A stretch of 64,000 nucleotides of DNA from Marinomonas spartinae (GCF_900089775.1 NZ_FLOB01000002.1:372001-436000); one strand, 5' to 3'. Positions 43,428-53,227 are shown, counted from the first letter of the stretch. Notes: generated by a model not told the origin, from the letters alone. A program made the numbers and translations.

Positions 43428-44843
43428 GTGGTTCTTATTCCTGTGATTTTAGCGGGGGGGAATGGCGAGCGTTTATGGCCGTTATCCCGTCATCATACCG
43501 CTAAGCCGTTTATTGATTTATTCGGTTCTACTTATACGCTTTTTCAAGAAACTTTGTTACGAGTGCAAGGGTTATCTGAGCAAGCGCCTATCATTGTTTG
43601 TAATGAGGTCCATCGTTTCTTAGTCGCTCAACAGCTACAAGAACTCGGCATAAAAAACGCCAGTATTATGCTGGAGCCTGTGGGGCGTAATACGGCACCT
43701 GCTATCACATTGGCGGCACTAGAAGCGAAGAGACGACACCATCAAGATGATAATTCAGAGCAAGAATGCATTATGTTGGTGTTGCCTGCGGACCATCTTA
43801 TTAAGGATCTGGATGCTTTTAGTGAGGCCATCAAGCAAAGTATTGAAGTGGCCAAAGAAGGAGGTTTAGTGACCTTTGGTATAGAAGTCACCCGACCTGA
43901 AACGGGTTATGGTTATATTCAGTCCCTGAATGGCTCATCCGTCACCGCCTTTGTTGAAAAGCCAGATAAAGACACAGCTCAGCGTTATTACTTATCTGGA
44001 GAGTATCTTTGGAACAGTGGCATGTTTGTGTTTAAACCAGAATGTTACTTGACTGAGTTGGCGTTACATCAAGCACAGATACTGCAGTCGGTGAGTTTGG
44101 CCTATCAAGAACGTAAAGAAGATTTAGATTTTATTCGCATCGATGAAGCGAGTTTTGCTGCCTGTCCGAGTGAGTCCATTGATTATGCGCTCATGGAAAA
44201 AACTGAGCAAGCCAAAGTGGTTGCTTATAGGGGAGATTGGAGTGATGTAGGATCTTGGGAGGCGCTATTCGAATACGCTGAGAAAGATGAACGCCATAAT
44301 GCTCTAATGGGTGATGTGATGCTTGAAACTACCTCAAACAGTTTGGTCAGAGCAGAGAGTCGTTTAGTGGCAACGGTCGGAGTTGACAATCTTGTGGTGA
44401 TTGAAACGGCAGATGCTGTTTTGGTAATGGATAAGCAGCACTCACAAGGACTGAAGAAAATTGTGCAGCGTATACAGGCCAGTGGTCGTGAAGAGCATAA
44501 TTTCCATAAAAAAGTGCATCGTCCTTGGGGCAGTTATGAAATTATGGATATGGGGAAACGTTACAAGGTGAAGCGTATTGTCGTTAAGCCAGGTGAAAAA
44601 CTCAGCATGCAGATGCATTACCATCGGGCCGAACATTGGATTGTGGTCTCAGGTTCGGCCCGTGTTTACAAGGGGAACGAGAGTTTTCTTCTCTCAGAGA
44701 ATGAGTCCACCTATATTCCTTTGGGAGAAACTCACTCTCTCGAAAATCCAGGAGAGATAGCGTTAGAACTGATCGAAGTACAGTCTGGTGGCTACCTTGG
44801 TGAAGATGATATCGTCCGATTTCATGACCGTTATGGACGTTAA
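43428..44843 (+). CDS. manC: Mannose-1-phosphate guanylyltransferase / mannose-6-phosphate isomerase
   Basis: Bifunctional type II PMI-GMP enzyme giving GDP-mannose for polysaccharides. 471 residues from the GTG at 43428 (AAGGAG 5 nt upstream; the open frame extends to a TTG at 43404). N-terminal nucleotidyltransferase signature PVILAGGNGERLWPLSRHHTAKPF, sugar-binding FVEKPD, WNSGMFVFKPECYL; C-terminal cupin isomerase with RPWGSYEIMDMGKRYKVKRIVV and QMHYHRAEHWIVVSGSA (zinc-binding His). No exopolysaccharide genes sit next to it. Confidence 0.96.
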   Translation: MVLIPVILAGGNGERLWPLSRHHTAKPFIDLFGSTYTLFQETLLRVQGLSEQAPIIVCNEVHRFLVAQQLQELGIKNASIMLEPVGRNTAPAITLAALEAKRRHHQDDNSEQECIMLVLPADHLIKDLDAFSEAIKQSIEVAKEGGLVTFGIEVTRPETGYGYIQSLNGSSVTAFVEKPDKDTAQRYYLSGEYLWNSGMFVFKPECYLTELALHQAQILQSVSLAYQERKEDLDFIRIDEASFAACPSESIDYALMEKTEQAKVVAYRGDWSDVGSWEALFEYAEKDERHNALMGDVMLETTSNSLVRAESRLVATVGVDNLVVIETADAVLVMDKQHSQGLKKIVQRIQASGREEHNFHKKVHRPWGSYEIMDMGKRYKVKRIVVKPGEKLSMQMHYHRAEHWIVVSGSARVYKGNESFLLSENESTYIPLGETHSLENPGEIALELIEVQSGGYLGEDDIVRFHDRYGR

Positions 44844-44849
44844 ACCTTT

Positions 44850-45728
44850 TTATGCCATTTTGGTAAGGTGCTTGCTGAATCTTTGGTTGAATTTATCGTT
44901 CACGACCAAGGCTAATAGGATGATGGAGCCACCAATAGAGAGCCGCAGTATGTCGGCATTATGGTTCCAAAAAACCACATTGACAAAAATACCGGCAGGA
45001 ATCAGCAGGTTATTGGCGACGGCTAAGGTTCCCACGTTGACCATTGTCGCCCCTTTGTTCCAAGCGAAATAACCGACTCCTGAGGCAATGACGCCGAGAT
45101 AAACAAGGATGCTCCATTGTAAAGGGGTGGTAGGAAGTTTATGAATATTGCCCAGCGCTAAGAAACAAGGAATCACGACGGCAAGAGCTCCAAGAAAAAA
45201 CCAGCCAAATACTGTGCGCTGAGGCAGGTCTGGACGCTCTTTAGCGATGATACGTTTATAGCCCACTTGACCTGCAGCAAAACATAAGTTCGCCCCTTGA
45301 ACAATCAAAAGACCTTTTATGTATCCGTCACTCACTTCTTGGTAGCGAATGGCGACCGCGCCGAGAATGGCAAGTAAGGCACTGATGATAAAACCAATGT
45401 TTAAACGTCGATCTAACAAGTCATTCAGTAAGGTGACGTAAATCGGTGTCATGACGGTAAAGAGTAAAACTTCGGGAACCGTCAAAAAGAGAAAGGACTG
45501 ATAGTAAAAACCGTACATGATGCCAAGCTGTAATGCACCACAAACCATGAGTTGTAGTGCTACTTTGGCTTCAATTTGACGTAATTTCAAAAAGGGTAAA
45601 AACACCAAGGTCGCAAGTGATACTCGCATTAATACAGAGAACCAGGCATCAACTTGTCCAGCAAGATAGACACCGATTAAGCTAAAGGAAAAAGCCCACA
45701 ACAGGGTGACGGCAAGTAATATTGACAT
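44850..45728 (-). CDS. EamA-family (DMT) transporter
   Basis: About 292 residues with ten hydrophobic helices in two EamA repeats (ILLAVTLLWAFSFSLIGVYLAG at the start; GVIASGVGYFAWNKGATMVNVGTLAVANNLLIPAGIFV in the second half). Start at the ATG at 45728 preferred over the TTG at 45743, with GGAA upstream. The family exports amino acids, metabolites or nucleotide sugars; substrate unknown. Ends only 7 nt from the manC stop, converging. Confidence 0.9.
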   Translation of the reverse strand: MSILLAVTLLWAFSFSLIGVYLAGQVDAWFSVLMRVSLATLVFLPFLKLRQIEAKVALQLMVCGALQLGIMYGFYYQSFLFLTVPEVLLFTVMTPIYVTLLNDLLDRRLNIGFIISALLAILGAVAIRYQEVSDGYIKGLLIVQGANLCFAAGQVGYKRIIAKERPDLPQRTVFGWFFLGALAVVIPCFLALGNIHKLPTTPLQWSILVYLGVIASGVGYFAWNKGATMVNVGTLAVANNLLIPAGIFVNVVFWNHNADILRLSIGGSIILLALVVNDKFNQRFSKHLTKMA

Positions 45729-46058
45729 GAATCTAGTTTCCAATGTGATGATGGCACAAGTTTACCGATTTCAGTGTGTTAGGTAAATTAGTAAACTTGT
45801 AATTTTTATTGGGTTTACTAGTGTTGTTTTTTCAAATCTGAAAAAGAGAAGTGGGGTTCTGATGTGTGAAGCGGTGAGGCAATTAATCGATGTTTTCTGG
45901 ATTATCAAGTTGCATTTTATTGATCTGAGTGGGTATTTCTCATCTATAAAAAAGCTGAGAAAGAGAAAAATTGATCTAGATTAATATTTTGATGTTAGAT
46001 CCTTGTTACTTTTCTTGTCATTGAAACTTTGTTTGATCAAGAAAAAAAGGAATCTATC
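45729..46058. promoter_or_regulatory. Region upstream of ompW with FNR/Anr-like site
   Basis: TTGATCTAGATTAA at 45972-45985 matches the FNR/Anr box TTGAT-N4-ATCAA at 9 of 10 positions. ompW genes are known to respond to oxygen through FNR in enteric bacteria, so this is a sensible place for one. No clear -10 was fixed. The rest of the gap is AT-rich without features. Confidence 0.5.
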
Positions 46059-46676
46059 ATGAAAGCTTTACTACCTGTGGCTCTTGTTTCTGCTCTTTGT
46101 TCTACTGCTGCTTTGGCGCATCAAGCAGGTGACTTCTTCGTTCGTGGTGGTGTCGCTACCGTGATGCCAAATGAGAGCAGTGATGACGTTGCTGTAAGTG
46201 ATAACCAAGAGCTAAAAATCAGTAACGATACTCAGCTGGCTGCTACTTTGACTTATATGATAACTGATAATATCGGGGCAGAGTTGTTGTTGGCGACCCC
46301 TTTTAAACACGATGTCTCCACTGCTAAACTTGGAAAAGTAGCGGAAGTTTCTCAGTTACCACCTTCTTTAATGGCACAGTATTATTTTGGCAAGTCAAAC
46401 AGCGATATTCGTCCTTATGTTGGGGCGGGGTTAAACCACACAGTATTTTTTGATGCGAAAGGAAAAGGGGCATTGGCTGGCACGAATGTAAGTGTTGATG
46501 GCACTTGGGGCCTTGCTGCACAAGCGGGCGTTGATATGAAGATTAATGATAAGTTGTTTGCCAACGCATCTGTTTGGTACATGAATATTGATACCGATGT
46601 TCATACAGCGGTTGGGACAATCAGCACTAAAGTGAATCCTCTTGCCGTTATGGTGGGTGTTGGTTATACCTTCTAG
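46059..46676 (+). CDS. ompW: OmpW-family outer membrane protein
   Basis: Eight-stranded barrel of 205 residues with signal peptide MKALLPVALVSALCSTAALAH. FFVRGGVATVMPNESSD, LTYMITDNIGAELLLATPFKHDV and YYFGKSNSDIRPYVGAGLNHTVFF are OmpW hallmarks; the chain ends VMVGVGYTF with terminal Phe. AAAAGGAA precedes the ATG at 46059, chosen over the frame start at 46029. Thought to carry small hydrophobic compounds and linked to stress response. Confidence 0.95.
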   Translation: MKALLPVALVSALCSTAALAHQAGDFFVRGGVATVMPNESSDDVAVSDNQELKISNDTQLAATLTYMITDNIGAELLLATPFKHDVSTAKLGKVAEVSQLPPSLMAQYYFGKSNSDIRPYVGAGLNHTVFFDAKGKGALAGTNVSVDGTWGLAAQAGVDMKINDKLFANASVWYMNIDTDVHTAVGTISTKVNPLAVMVGVGYTF

Positions 46677-46700
46677 TGGTTAAGACACGGTAAAGTCTGG

Positions 46701-46734
46701 AAACCCTGATGCTCGAAAGAGATCAGGGTTTTTG
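46701..46734 (+). terminator. Terminator after ompW
   Basis: AAACCCTGAT (46701-46710) pairs with ATCAGGGTTT (46722-46731), followed by TTTG. Confidence 0.88.
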
Positions 46735-46893
46735 TTATCTGAGCTTTGTTGGCTTAAACCTATTCCTAAATAGCATGTTGTGTTACGTATTGATATGTAA
46801 CTTTCGCTACATCTCTTCACTAATTCTATAACGAGAAGATGCCGGTTCTGTTTCATACTTCCTATACCTTTTTTGGGGGATGGGAGTGTATTC

Positions 46894-49134
46894 TTGACCC
46901 GATTCAAACGAAACTTTATCTGTTATGGCGTTTTCTTTTTCCTGTTGGGCATTGGAATATTTTTTACCCATCAAACAGAAGATATTAAGCGTAAAGAGCA
47001 GGTCGCCTTGATTCAAGAATTTGCGGTCGCACAAGCTCGTGCCATTGAGCGTCGGCTCATTAGTTCATTATCTGCTACCTATTTTTTAGCGCTGGAACTG
47101 GATCATTTAGGGTCTCCTGAACGCTTTGCTTATTATGCCCATAATATTATTGATTCCATTGGCGGAATTTCCAATTTACAGCTGGCTCCTGGTGGCGTGG
47201 TGTCGATGATTTATCCATTAGAAGGCAATGAAGCCGCGTTAGGACACAACATTTTAAAAGATGATAAGCGTCGAAAAGACGCGATTGATGCCATTAGAGA
47301 TAAAGCACTCACTTTAGCTGGGCCGTTTAATTTGGTTCAAGGAGGGACGGCCGTTATCGGCCGCAATCCCGTCTTTATTAAGAATAATGGGGTTGATGAG
47401 TTTTGGGGATTTGTTTCCGCACTGATTTATTTGGATGACTTAATTAAGGCAACCGATTTGAAAGCTCTTGAGCAGAAGGGGTTTCGTTATCAGCTTAGCC
47501 ATTTTGATCCTGACAAAGGGCAGAACGATGTGTTTGTTAAGTCAGTGCAGCCACTAGATGATATTGTGGCATCGACTAATATCAATGTTCCTAATAATGT
47601 GTGGCGTTTGTTTTTGTCGCAAAAAGAACCGAATGGCTTAATGGTCTATGTGATTGGCTATGCTGTCACCTTGTTAGTCGCTCTGTTTGCGGTATTTAGT
47701 TTACGCTATATATTGCTAGAACCTGAAAGGCTTAAACTGATTATTCGCCTTAAAACTCGTGAGCTGGAAAAACTGGCTTTTTATGACCCACTAACGCAAT
47801 TAGCCAATCGTCGTCTTTTTCTTGAAAAGGTGTCCATTGCCTGTTTAAACAGCGATAAGAGTCGTTGTGCACTTATGTACTTAGACTTGGACAGGTTTAA
47901 AGAGATCAATGATCGTCTTGGGCACGATGCTGGTGATGTGTTACTGCTGGTTATTGCGGCACGTTTAACGAGCATTGTAGAGGGGAAAGGATTAGTCGCT
48001 CGTCTTGGTGGAGACGAGTTTGCTATTTTATTGTCCGATTATCGAGACCGTAAAGCGGTTAAGTTGTTAGCTCAAGAGCTATTGAAGTCCATCAATGAGC
48101 CTGTCGTCTTACAAGGGAAAAACTATTCTGTATCAGCTTCCATTGGTGTTACTTTGATTCCTGAAGATGGGGATTCATCGGAAGAGGTTCTTGGTCATGC
48201 GGATATGGCCATGTATAAGGCGAAAGAGTTGGGTCGTAATAACGCTTACTTTTTCAAAGAGAGGCTGAAAAAGAAAGAATTCAAACAAGATTGCATGGAT
48301 GGTTTGAAAAATATTGAGGATGAATTGAGCTTAGCCATAGAAAACCAAGAGCTGATGCTTTGCTACCAGCCTTTAATAAACATGAGAGAGGGAGACGTAG
48401 TTGCATGCGAAGCGATGATCTGTTGGCATCACCCTGAAAAAGGTGTACTCCATCATTCAGTATTTTGGCCTTTAGCTCAGGAGTCAGAAAAGATGGTTGA
48501 TGTCGGTTATTGGGTGTTTGAACAAGCCTGTTTGACGATACAGTCTCAACTAGAAGAAGCTAGTGTCGCTCTGCCTGTTTGTGTAAATCTTGCTTATAAA
48601 CATTTTATCAAGCCTGATTTTATTGATGTTATTACTTCTATACTTAAGGCCAGCAATGTGCCTGCTCATTATTTAATACTCGAGTTAGACGAGTCCATTG
48701 TGATAAATGGTTCAAAGTCGGAGATCGCAAAATTGGCCACCCTACGGGAAATGGGCGTTTCGATTTCGATAGACGGTTTTAATACTGGATATTCATTTTT
48801 ATCGACATTGACAAATTTACCCGTCGATACGATCAAAATAGCGCCGCAATCTATTCGACATTTAGAAGTTTCTCGTGAGCAACAGAGCTTAGTGCATGAC
48901 ATAATCTCTCTTGCCCATATTATGGGGGTAAACGTAGTCGTTGAAGGCATTGAACGAGACAAACAAGCTGCGTTGCTAAAGCAATATGGCTGCGATATAG
49001 GACAGGGGTATTTGTATTCAAAGCCCATGGAAAAGAATATGCTAGCTTTCTATTTATCTTCAAAAAAATCGGAAACCGAGTTATCTGACCTGTTAAAAAA
49101 GGCTGCACTACAACCAAAGTACTCAGAAAATTAA
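46894..49134 (+). CDS. Membrane GGDEF protein with degenerate EAL domain
   Basis: About 746 residues from a TTG at 46894 (GGGAG 7 nt upstream; frame opens at 46873). Same layout as the protein at 3298-5517, and the sensors align directly (NIIDSIGGISNLQLAP, GNEAALGHNIL, FNLVQGGTAVIGRNPVF). Helices at about 8-25 and 250-270; GGDEF intact near 372-376 (RLGGDEFAILL) with no RxxD site. The EAL domain is altered: EAL is EAM, DDFGTG is DGFNTG, and the KID motif is KIA, so several metal or catalytic residues are lost while VEGIE is kept. It is probably a diguanylate cyclase whose EAL part binds ligand or does nothing. Confidence 0.92.
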   Translation: MTRFKRNFICYGVFFFLLGIGIFFTHQTEDIKRKEQVALIQEFAVAQARAIERRLISSLSATYFLALELDHLGSPERFAYYAHNIIDSIGGISNLQLAPGGVVSMIYPLEGNEAALGHNILKDDKRRKDAIDAIRDKALTLAGPFNLVQGGTAVIGRNPVFIKNNGVDEFWGFVSALIYLDDLIKATDLKALEQKGFRYQLSHFDPDKGQNDVFVKSVQPLDDIVASTNINVPNNVWRLFLSQKEPNGLMVYVIGYAVTLLVALFAVFSLRYILLEPERLKLIIRLKTRELEKLAFYDPLTQLANRRLFLEKVSIACLNSDKSRCALMYLDLDRFKEINDRLGHDAGDVLLLVIAARLTSIVEGKGLVARLGGDEFAILLSDYRDRKAVKLLAQELLKSINEPVVLQGKNYSVSASIGVTLIPEDGDSSEEVLGHADMAMYKAKELGRNNAYFFKERLKKKEFKQDCMDGLKNIEDELSLAIENQELMLCYQPLINMREGDVVACEAMICWHHPEKGVLHHSVFWPLAQESEKMVDVGYWVFEQACLTIQSQLEEASVALPVCVNLAYKHFIKPDFIDVITSILKASNVPAHYLILELDESIVINGSKSEIAKLATLREMGVSISIDGFNTGYSFLSTLTNLPVDTIKIAPQSIRHLEVSREQQSLVHDIISLAHIMGVNVVVEGIERDKQAALLKQYGCDIGQGYLYSKPMEKNMLAFYLSSKKSETELSDLLKKAALQPKYSEN

Positions 49135-49222
49135 ATATGCACAACAGTAAAAGCAATGTACGAGTCATTCATTTCGTTGATTTAGCGTGAGCTAGATTCT
49201 ACATTGCTTCAACGCCGCCAAT

Positions 49223-49669
49223 TTATGGTTCTTTAATATGGCTTTGAATATTTTGCAGCATGCGTTGTCCAACTCTTAGAAAAGTATCAAGCTCTTCCGA
49301 ACTAATGTTGGTTTTCATCAGGGTGATAGCGTCATTGTCGGCATGCTTTAGTATCCGGTGATAAGCTTTACCTTCCTCTGTTAGGAAAATAAAGTTGCTA
49401 CGCCTGTCGCGTTGGTTGATTTGTTTAGTAACCAGCCCTTTGTCAATCAGCTCCTTGATAACACGTGTAACTTGTCCTTTATCACGATGCATCTTTTGAC
49501 TGATGTCCAAAGCTGTACAGTTAGGGATATTTTGGATATGGTCTAATACGAAAAAAAGCAGCGGTGAGCCGGAGATATTTTGCTCCATCATCGCCTTTTT
49601 CATTGCAATTTTTAAGCTATCTATTGACCCAATAAAGAGGGATCGAAGTGCTAATGCTTGATCTTCCAT
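49223..49669 (-). CDS. MarR-family transcriptional regulator
   Basis: 148 residues with the winged-helix core GSPLLFFVLDHIQNIPNCTALDISQKMHRDKGQVTRVIKELIDKGLVTKQINQRDRRSNFIFLTEEG, in which DRRSNFIFLTEEG is the MarR wing. It lies beside modABC on the same strand, but with a 146-bp gap and opposite order of transcription expected for a separate unit; it is not ModE. Ligand unknown. Confidence 0.92.
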   Translation of the reverse strand: MEDQALALRSLFIGSIDSLKIAMKKAMMEQNISGSPLLFFVLDHIQNIPNCTALDISQKMHRDKGQVTRVIKELIDKGLVTKQINQRDRRSNFIFLTEEGKAYHRILKHADNDAITLMKTNISSEELDTFLRVGQRMLQNIQSHIKEP

Positions 49670-49815
49670 AGAATAATGTCTTTTTATTGATTTAGTTAAT
49701 TATTGTTTTTTGCTGTAGATTTGTCTCATCTAAAGAATAAATGGGACTCATTAGTATTAACTATTTCCTTAAGTATTTTGTTGATTTATATAGCACGTCA
49801 GCTGATGAAAAAGGG

Positions 49816-50910
49816 TTATCTTAATACTGCGACGGATTTGATTTGTGCAATGACCTGCTGCCCAATGACCAAGTTTAGTTTTTGGGCTGAATAGGCCGTA
49901 ATACTTGCGAGAATCGGAGTGTGGTCGGCCATCATTCTGACCAATACCGTGTTTGGATCCGTGTTATTGGTAGCAATATCGTCAATATAAACCGCTAGAC
50001 GATTGATGATACTGGAGTCTTCATTGGCAGAGAGTGCGATGCTGACATCCCGTGCTTGAATTTGCAGTTTTACTGTGTCGCCAATGACTTCATGTGTACG
50101 CGAAATCATTAAGCTGTGTTGACCAAAGGATAAGGTGGATAGTCCCCATTGTTCATTTTGTTCTGTGACCTGACCCGTTATCATAAAACGTGTGTTTTGG
50201 TAGGTATATCGGGACGTTGATAATTTTCCGAGAAGGTATTGGGTTTCTCCCTGATCGACAATTCTCCCTTGATCCATAATGACCGTATATTGGGCTAGGC
50301 GAATGACTTCGTCTAAAGCATGGCTGACATAAAGAATGGGAATGGACATGGTGGAACAAACGGCTTCCAAGTAAGGAAGAATGTCCTTTTTCAAGCCCTC
50401 ATCCAGAGCGGATAATGGCTCGTCCATGAGAAGAAGCTTTGGTTGAATCAATAAAGCGCGCGCGATGGCAATACGTTGCCTTTCTCCACCAGACAGTTGG
50501 TGAGGAAATTGCTCTAGTAGCGAGGCAATATTTAACAGGTCAATCACGTCTTGATGGGCGATTATACTGTTTTCTTGGCTGGCTCTTTTCATGGCAAAAG
50601 CTAGGTTATCGCGAGCTGATAGGTGAGGGAATAGACTGGCTTCTTGGAAAACATACCCAATGGGGCGTTTATGAACGGGCAAGAAATCCCCCGCTTCACT
50701 TTGCCAAATAGTCTCGTTAAAGGCGATTTGGCCCTGATGATTTTTCTCTAAACCCGCTAAACAGCGTAATAGGGTAGTTTTACCGGATCCGGAGCGCCCA
50801 AATATTGCTGTGACGCCTTGGTTTGGTAAAGTGAGATCGACTTCTAAGGCAAAATTTGATGCGGGTTGTGTAGATCGGCTCAATCGAATGTTTATTGCGT
50901 CCATCACCAT
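49816..50910 (-). CDS. modC: Molybdate ABC transporter ATPase
   Basis: 364 residues. Walker A IFGRSGSGKTTLLRCLAG, Q-loop region IGYVFQEASLFPHLSARDNLAF, signature LSGGERQRIAIARALL, Walker B KLLLMDEPLSALDEGLK. The C-terminal ~70 residues (LNLVIGQQVIAQIKSVAVLR end) are the TOBE/Mop domain that binds molybdate and regulates transport. Overlaps modB by 7 nt. Molybdate supply implies molybdoenzymes elsewhere in the genome. Confidence 0.96.
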   Translation of the reverse strand: MVMDAINIRLSRSTQPASNFALEVDLTLPNQGVTAIFGRSGSGKTTLLRCLAGLEKNHQGQIAFNETIWQSEAGDFLPVHKRPIGYVFQEASLFPHLSARDNLAFAMKRASQENSIIAHQDVIDLLNIASLLEQFPHQLSGGERQRIAIARALLIQPKLLLMDEPLSALDEGLKKDILPYLEAVCSTMSIPILYVSHALDEVIRLAQYTVIMDQGRIVDQGETQYLLGKLSTSRYTYQNTRFMITGQVTEQNEQWGLSTLSFGQHSLMISRTHEVIGDTVKLQIQARDVSIALSANEDSSIINRLAVYIDDIATNNTDPNTVLVRMMADHTPILASITAYSAQKLNLVIGQQVIAQIKSVAVLR

Positions 50911-51599
50911 GATCCTATATGAGCTTTTTGTTTGTTTACTTTTTGAGTCGCATATAAAAAGGCTAATACCACAAAAGCAAACAACATCATAAGTAAAGAC
51001 AATGTATGGGCTTGGGCATATTCGAGAGCTTCTACATGATCATATATTTGAACCGATAGAACGCGGGTTTCTCCTTCGATATTACCTCCCATCATTAGTA
51101 CCACACCAAATTCCCCGACAGTATGAGCAAAGCCTAATACCGCCGCGCTAAGGTAACCCGGCTTTGCCATGGGGAGGGCAACATGAATAAAGCGATCCCA
51201 TGCTGATGCTCTTAATGTGGCTGCAACTTCCAGAGGACGATTCCCCATAGCGACAAAGGCGTTTTGTAACGGCTGTATCACAAAGGGAAGAGAATAGATC
51301 ATTGAAGCGAGGATTAAACCACTAAAGCTAAAGGGGAGTGGGGATAGCCCCATGTTTGCTAAAAAGTGGCCCAGTGCTCCGTTAGGGCTTAGGAATATTA
51401 ATAAATAAAACCCTAGTACTGTAGGAGGGAGAATAAGGGGCATTGCTACAATGGCACTGATTGGTGCCTTAAGCCAAGAGGATGTTCTCGCAAGCCACCA
51501 AGCTAATGGGGTGCCGAGGATCAGCAACAGTGTGGTGGCACTGGTCGCTAATTTGAGCGTTAACCATATAGCCGTCCAATCTCCTGAACTTAATAACAT
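50904..51599 (-). CDS. modB: Molybdate ABC transporter permease
   Basis: 231 residues with five to six helices: DWTAIWLTLKLATSATTLLLILGTPLAWWLA at the N-terminus, and the EAA-type cytoplasmic loop LEVAATLRASAWDRFIHVALPMAKPGYLSAAVLGFAHTVGEFGVVLM, which is near-invariant in ModB. Runs directly into modC. The gap to modA is 75 nt. Confidence 0.97.
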   Translation of the reverse strand: MLLSSGDWTAIWLTLKLATSATTLLLILGTPLAWWLARTSSWLKAPISAIVAMPLILPPTVLGFYLLIFLSPNGALGHFLANMGLSPLPFSFSGLILASMIYSLPFVIQPLQNAFVAMGNRPLEVAATLRASAWDRFIHVALPMAKPGYLSAAVLGFAHTVGEFGVVLMMGGNIEGETRVLSVQIYDHVEALEYAQAHTLSLLMMLFAFVVLAFLYATQKVNKQKAHIGSW

Positions 51600-51674
51600 A
51601 GGGTTATCACCTTAAGGCAAGACTATATTGAAAAAGATAAGTGAATCGTATCATTGGTGTTTGTCTAGGGTGAC

Positions 51675-52451
51675 TTACTGACCAGAGTCATAACCAAAGT
51701 TTTTAATACGCTTTTGAATATCCTTTCGTACTAAAAAGTTAAGGAATTTTTGGGCCTGTGTTTTATGTTGGCTGTGAGTTAACAGGACTGCCGCTTGTTT
51801 GATTGGGCTGTGATCGTTATTAGGTACTTGCCAGTAGTGGCCTTTTACAGGCCCAGCCAAAACTTGGGACAGGGCAACGAACCCCAACTCTGCATTTTGT
51901 GAATAAGCAAATTGATAGGTTTGTCCTATGTTTTCACCTTGTACTAATTTGTTCTGTAGGGTGCTCCATAAGCCCAATTTGCTTAAGGTTTCTTTAGCGG
52001 CCAAGCCATAAGGCGCCAGTTTTGGATTGGCGATGGTTATTTTTTGGGCTTGCTCTAAAGTTCCCTTAACTGGTTTGATGTGCTTTTTTGTCGCGGACCA
52101 TAAGACAAGTATTCCCTTTGCATAAATGACTTTACTGCTTTTTTGAGCTAAGCCTGCTTTGATTAATTTATCTGGTTTGGCTTGGTCGGCAGACAAAAAG
52201 ACATCGTAAGGAGCACCATTATGAATTTGGGCATAAAATTTTCCTGAGGAGCCGAAGGATAACTGCAGTTTTTCACCGGTTTCTCGTTCGAAAATGGGGG
52301 CTAGTGTCTGCATAGGGGCAGTAAAGTTAGAGGCAACTGCAATACGTAGAGGGGAAGCAAACACATTGCTGGTTAGCATGATGAGGAGGTTGCAGATCAA
52401 TATTTTAGGGAGCAGCAAGCGAGCTCTCAATAAAAGGGTTGGAAAAGGCAT
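51675..52451 (-). CDS. modA: Molybdate-binding periplasmic protein
   Basis: 258 residues with a signal sequence of about 32 residues (long basic start, then ILICNLLIMLTSNVFA). SPLRIAVASNFTAPMQTLAPIFERETG, LSFGSSGKFYAQIHNGAPYDVFLSADQAKPDKL and AKETLSKLGLW are ModA family motifs that contact oxyanion via Ser and Ala backbone. Directly downstream (5 nt) of the Grx2-like gene stop on the minus strand, so they may be co-transcribed. Confidence 0.95.
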   Translation of the reverse strand: MPFPTLLLRARLLLPKILICNLLIMLTSNVFASPLRIAVASNFTAPMQTLAPIFERETGEKLQLSFGSSGKFYAQIHNGAPYDVFLSADQAKPDKLIKAGLAQKSSKVIYAKGILVLWSATKKHIKPVKGTLEQAQKITIANPKLAPYGLAAKETLSKLGLWSTLQNKLVQGENIGQTYQFAYSQNAELGFVALSQVLAGPVKGHYWQVPNNDHSPIKQAAVLLTHSQHKTQAQKFLNFLVRKDIQKRIKNFGYDSGQ

Positions 52452-52456
52452 TTAAA

Positions 52457-53128
52457 CTAAATCTCGAAGTGGTAGTAAGTATGAATAGAGGTGGCTTGCG
52501 CTACCTCATCGATATAACGGCGCAAATGATCAGGGAATTGTAGGTTTAACACCATGGTGAGGTTTCTAAGCTTTGGAAATAACATCACATCATCCCAGCT
52601 GATGGTGTGATCATGGTTTGAGGGCAACGATTGTTCAGGGAGCCTTTGTAAGGCTGTTTCAACGATTTTTTTATGGTGCTGGGTTTCTTCGAGTGCTTTC
52701 TCAAAGGGGCGGCGTATCTCACTTTCTTTCTTGATACGGAACTCATCGCGAGATTGGCGTGATGAGAATTCAGGGAGCCCTAATAGAATATTACGCGGAA
52801 AGACAAGGCAATTGATGTGAAGTTCTGCTTCCTCGAGAATGTTGTGAGCGGTGATGTTCTTAGTGGAAGGCCGAATAGGTTTCTCTGAGTTGCCGATTTT
52901 ATCTAAGTATCGAGCAATCTTTAAGCCATCGGTGATAATGGTGTTATCGTCACTTTTAAAAATGGGTAACTGTCTATTTTTAAAAGAAGATTGCTTTTTT
53001 AATAGGGCATAACACTCATCATCGTCACCATGGAGAAGGTATATTTTTTCATGGAAAAGTGCTTTGTAATTGGCCACCATATCGGCACGAACACAATTTG
53101 GGCAATGATCATACTGATATAACTGCAT
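52457..53128 (-). CDS. Glutaredoxin 2-like / GST-fold protein
   Basis: 223 residues from the ATG at 53128 (GGAG 7 nt upstream; frame opens at 53188). MQLYQYDHCPNCVRADMVANYKAL has a CPxC redox motif (CPNC; E. coli Grx2 has CPYC) at the start of a thioredoxin-fold domain, followed by FKSDDNTIITDGLKIARYLD for glutathione binding and an all-helical Grx2-type C-terminal domain (HTISWDDVMLFPKLRNLTMVL). E. coli GrxB has 215 residues. Likely reduces glutathionylated proteins. Lies just upstream of modA. Confidence 0.87.
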   Translation of the reverse strand: MQLYQYDHCPNCVRADMVANYKALFHEKIYLLHGDDDECYALLKKQSSFKNRQLPIFKSDDNTIITDGLKIARYLDKIGNSEKPIRPSTKNITAHNILEEAELHINCLVFPRNILLGLPEFSSRQSRDEFRIKKESEIRRPFEKALEETQHHKKIVETALQRLPEQSLPSNHDHTISWDDVMLFPKLRNLTMVLNLQFPDHLRRYIDEVAQATSIHTYYHFEI

Positions 53129-53227
53129 CGTATTCTCCGCAAGCATCATACTGATTGGTGTAAGACATACGACACAGCTGGGTTGCATGGTGTCTCATGG
53201 TGTATACAAGCAAAGTGGTGTTGCTTG

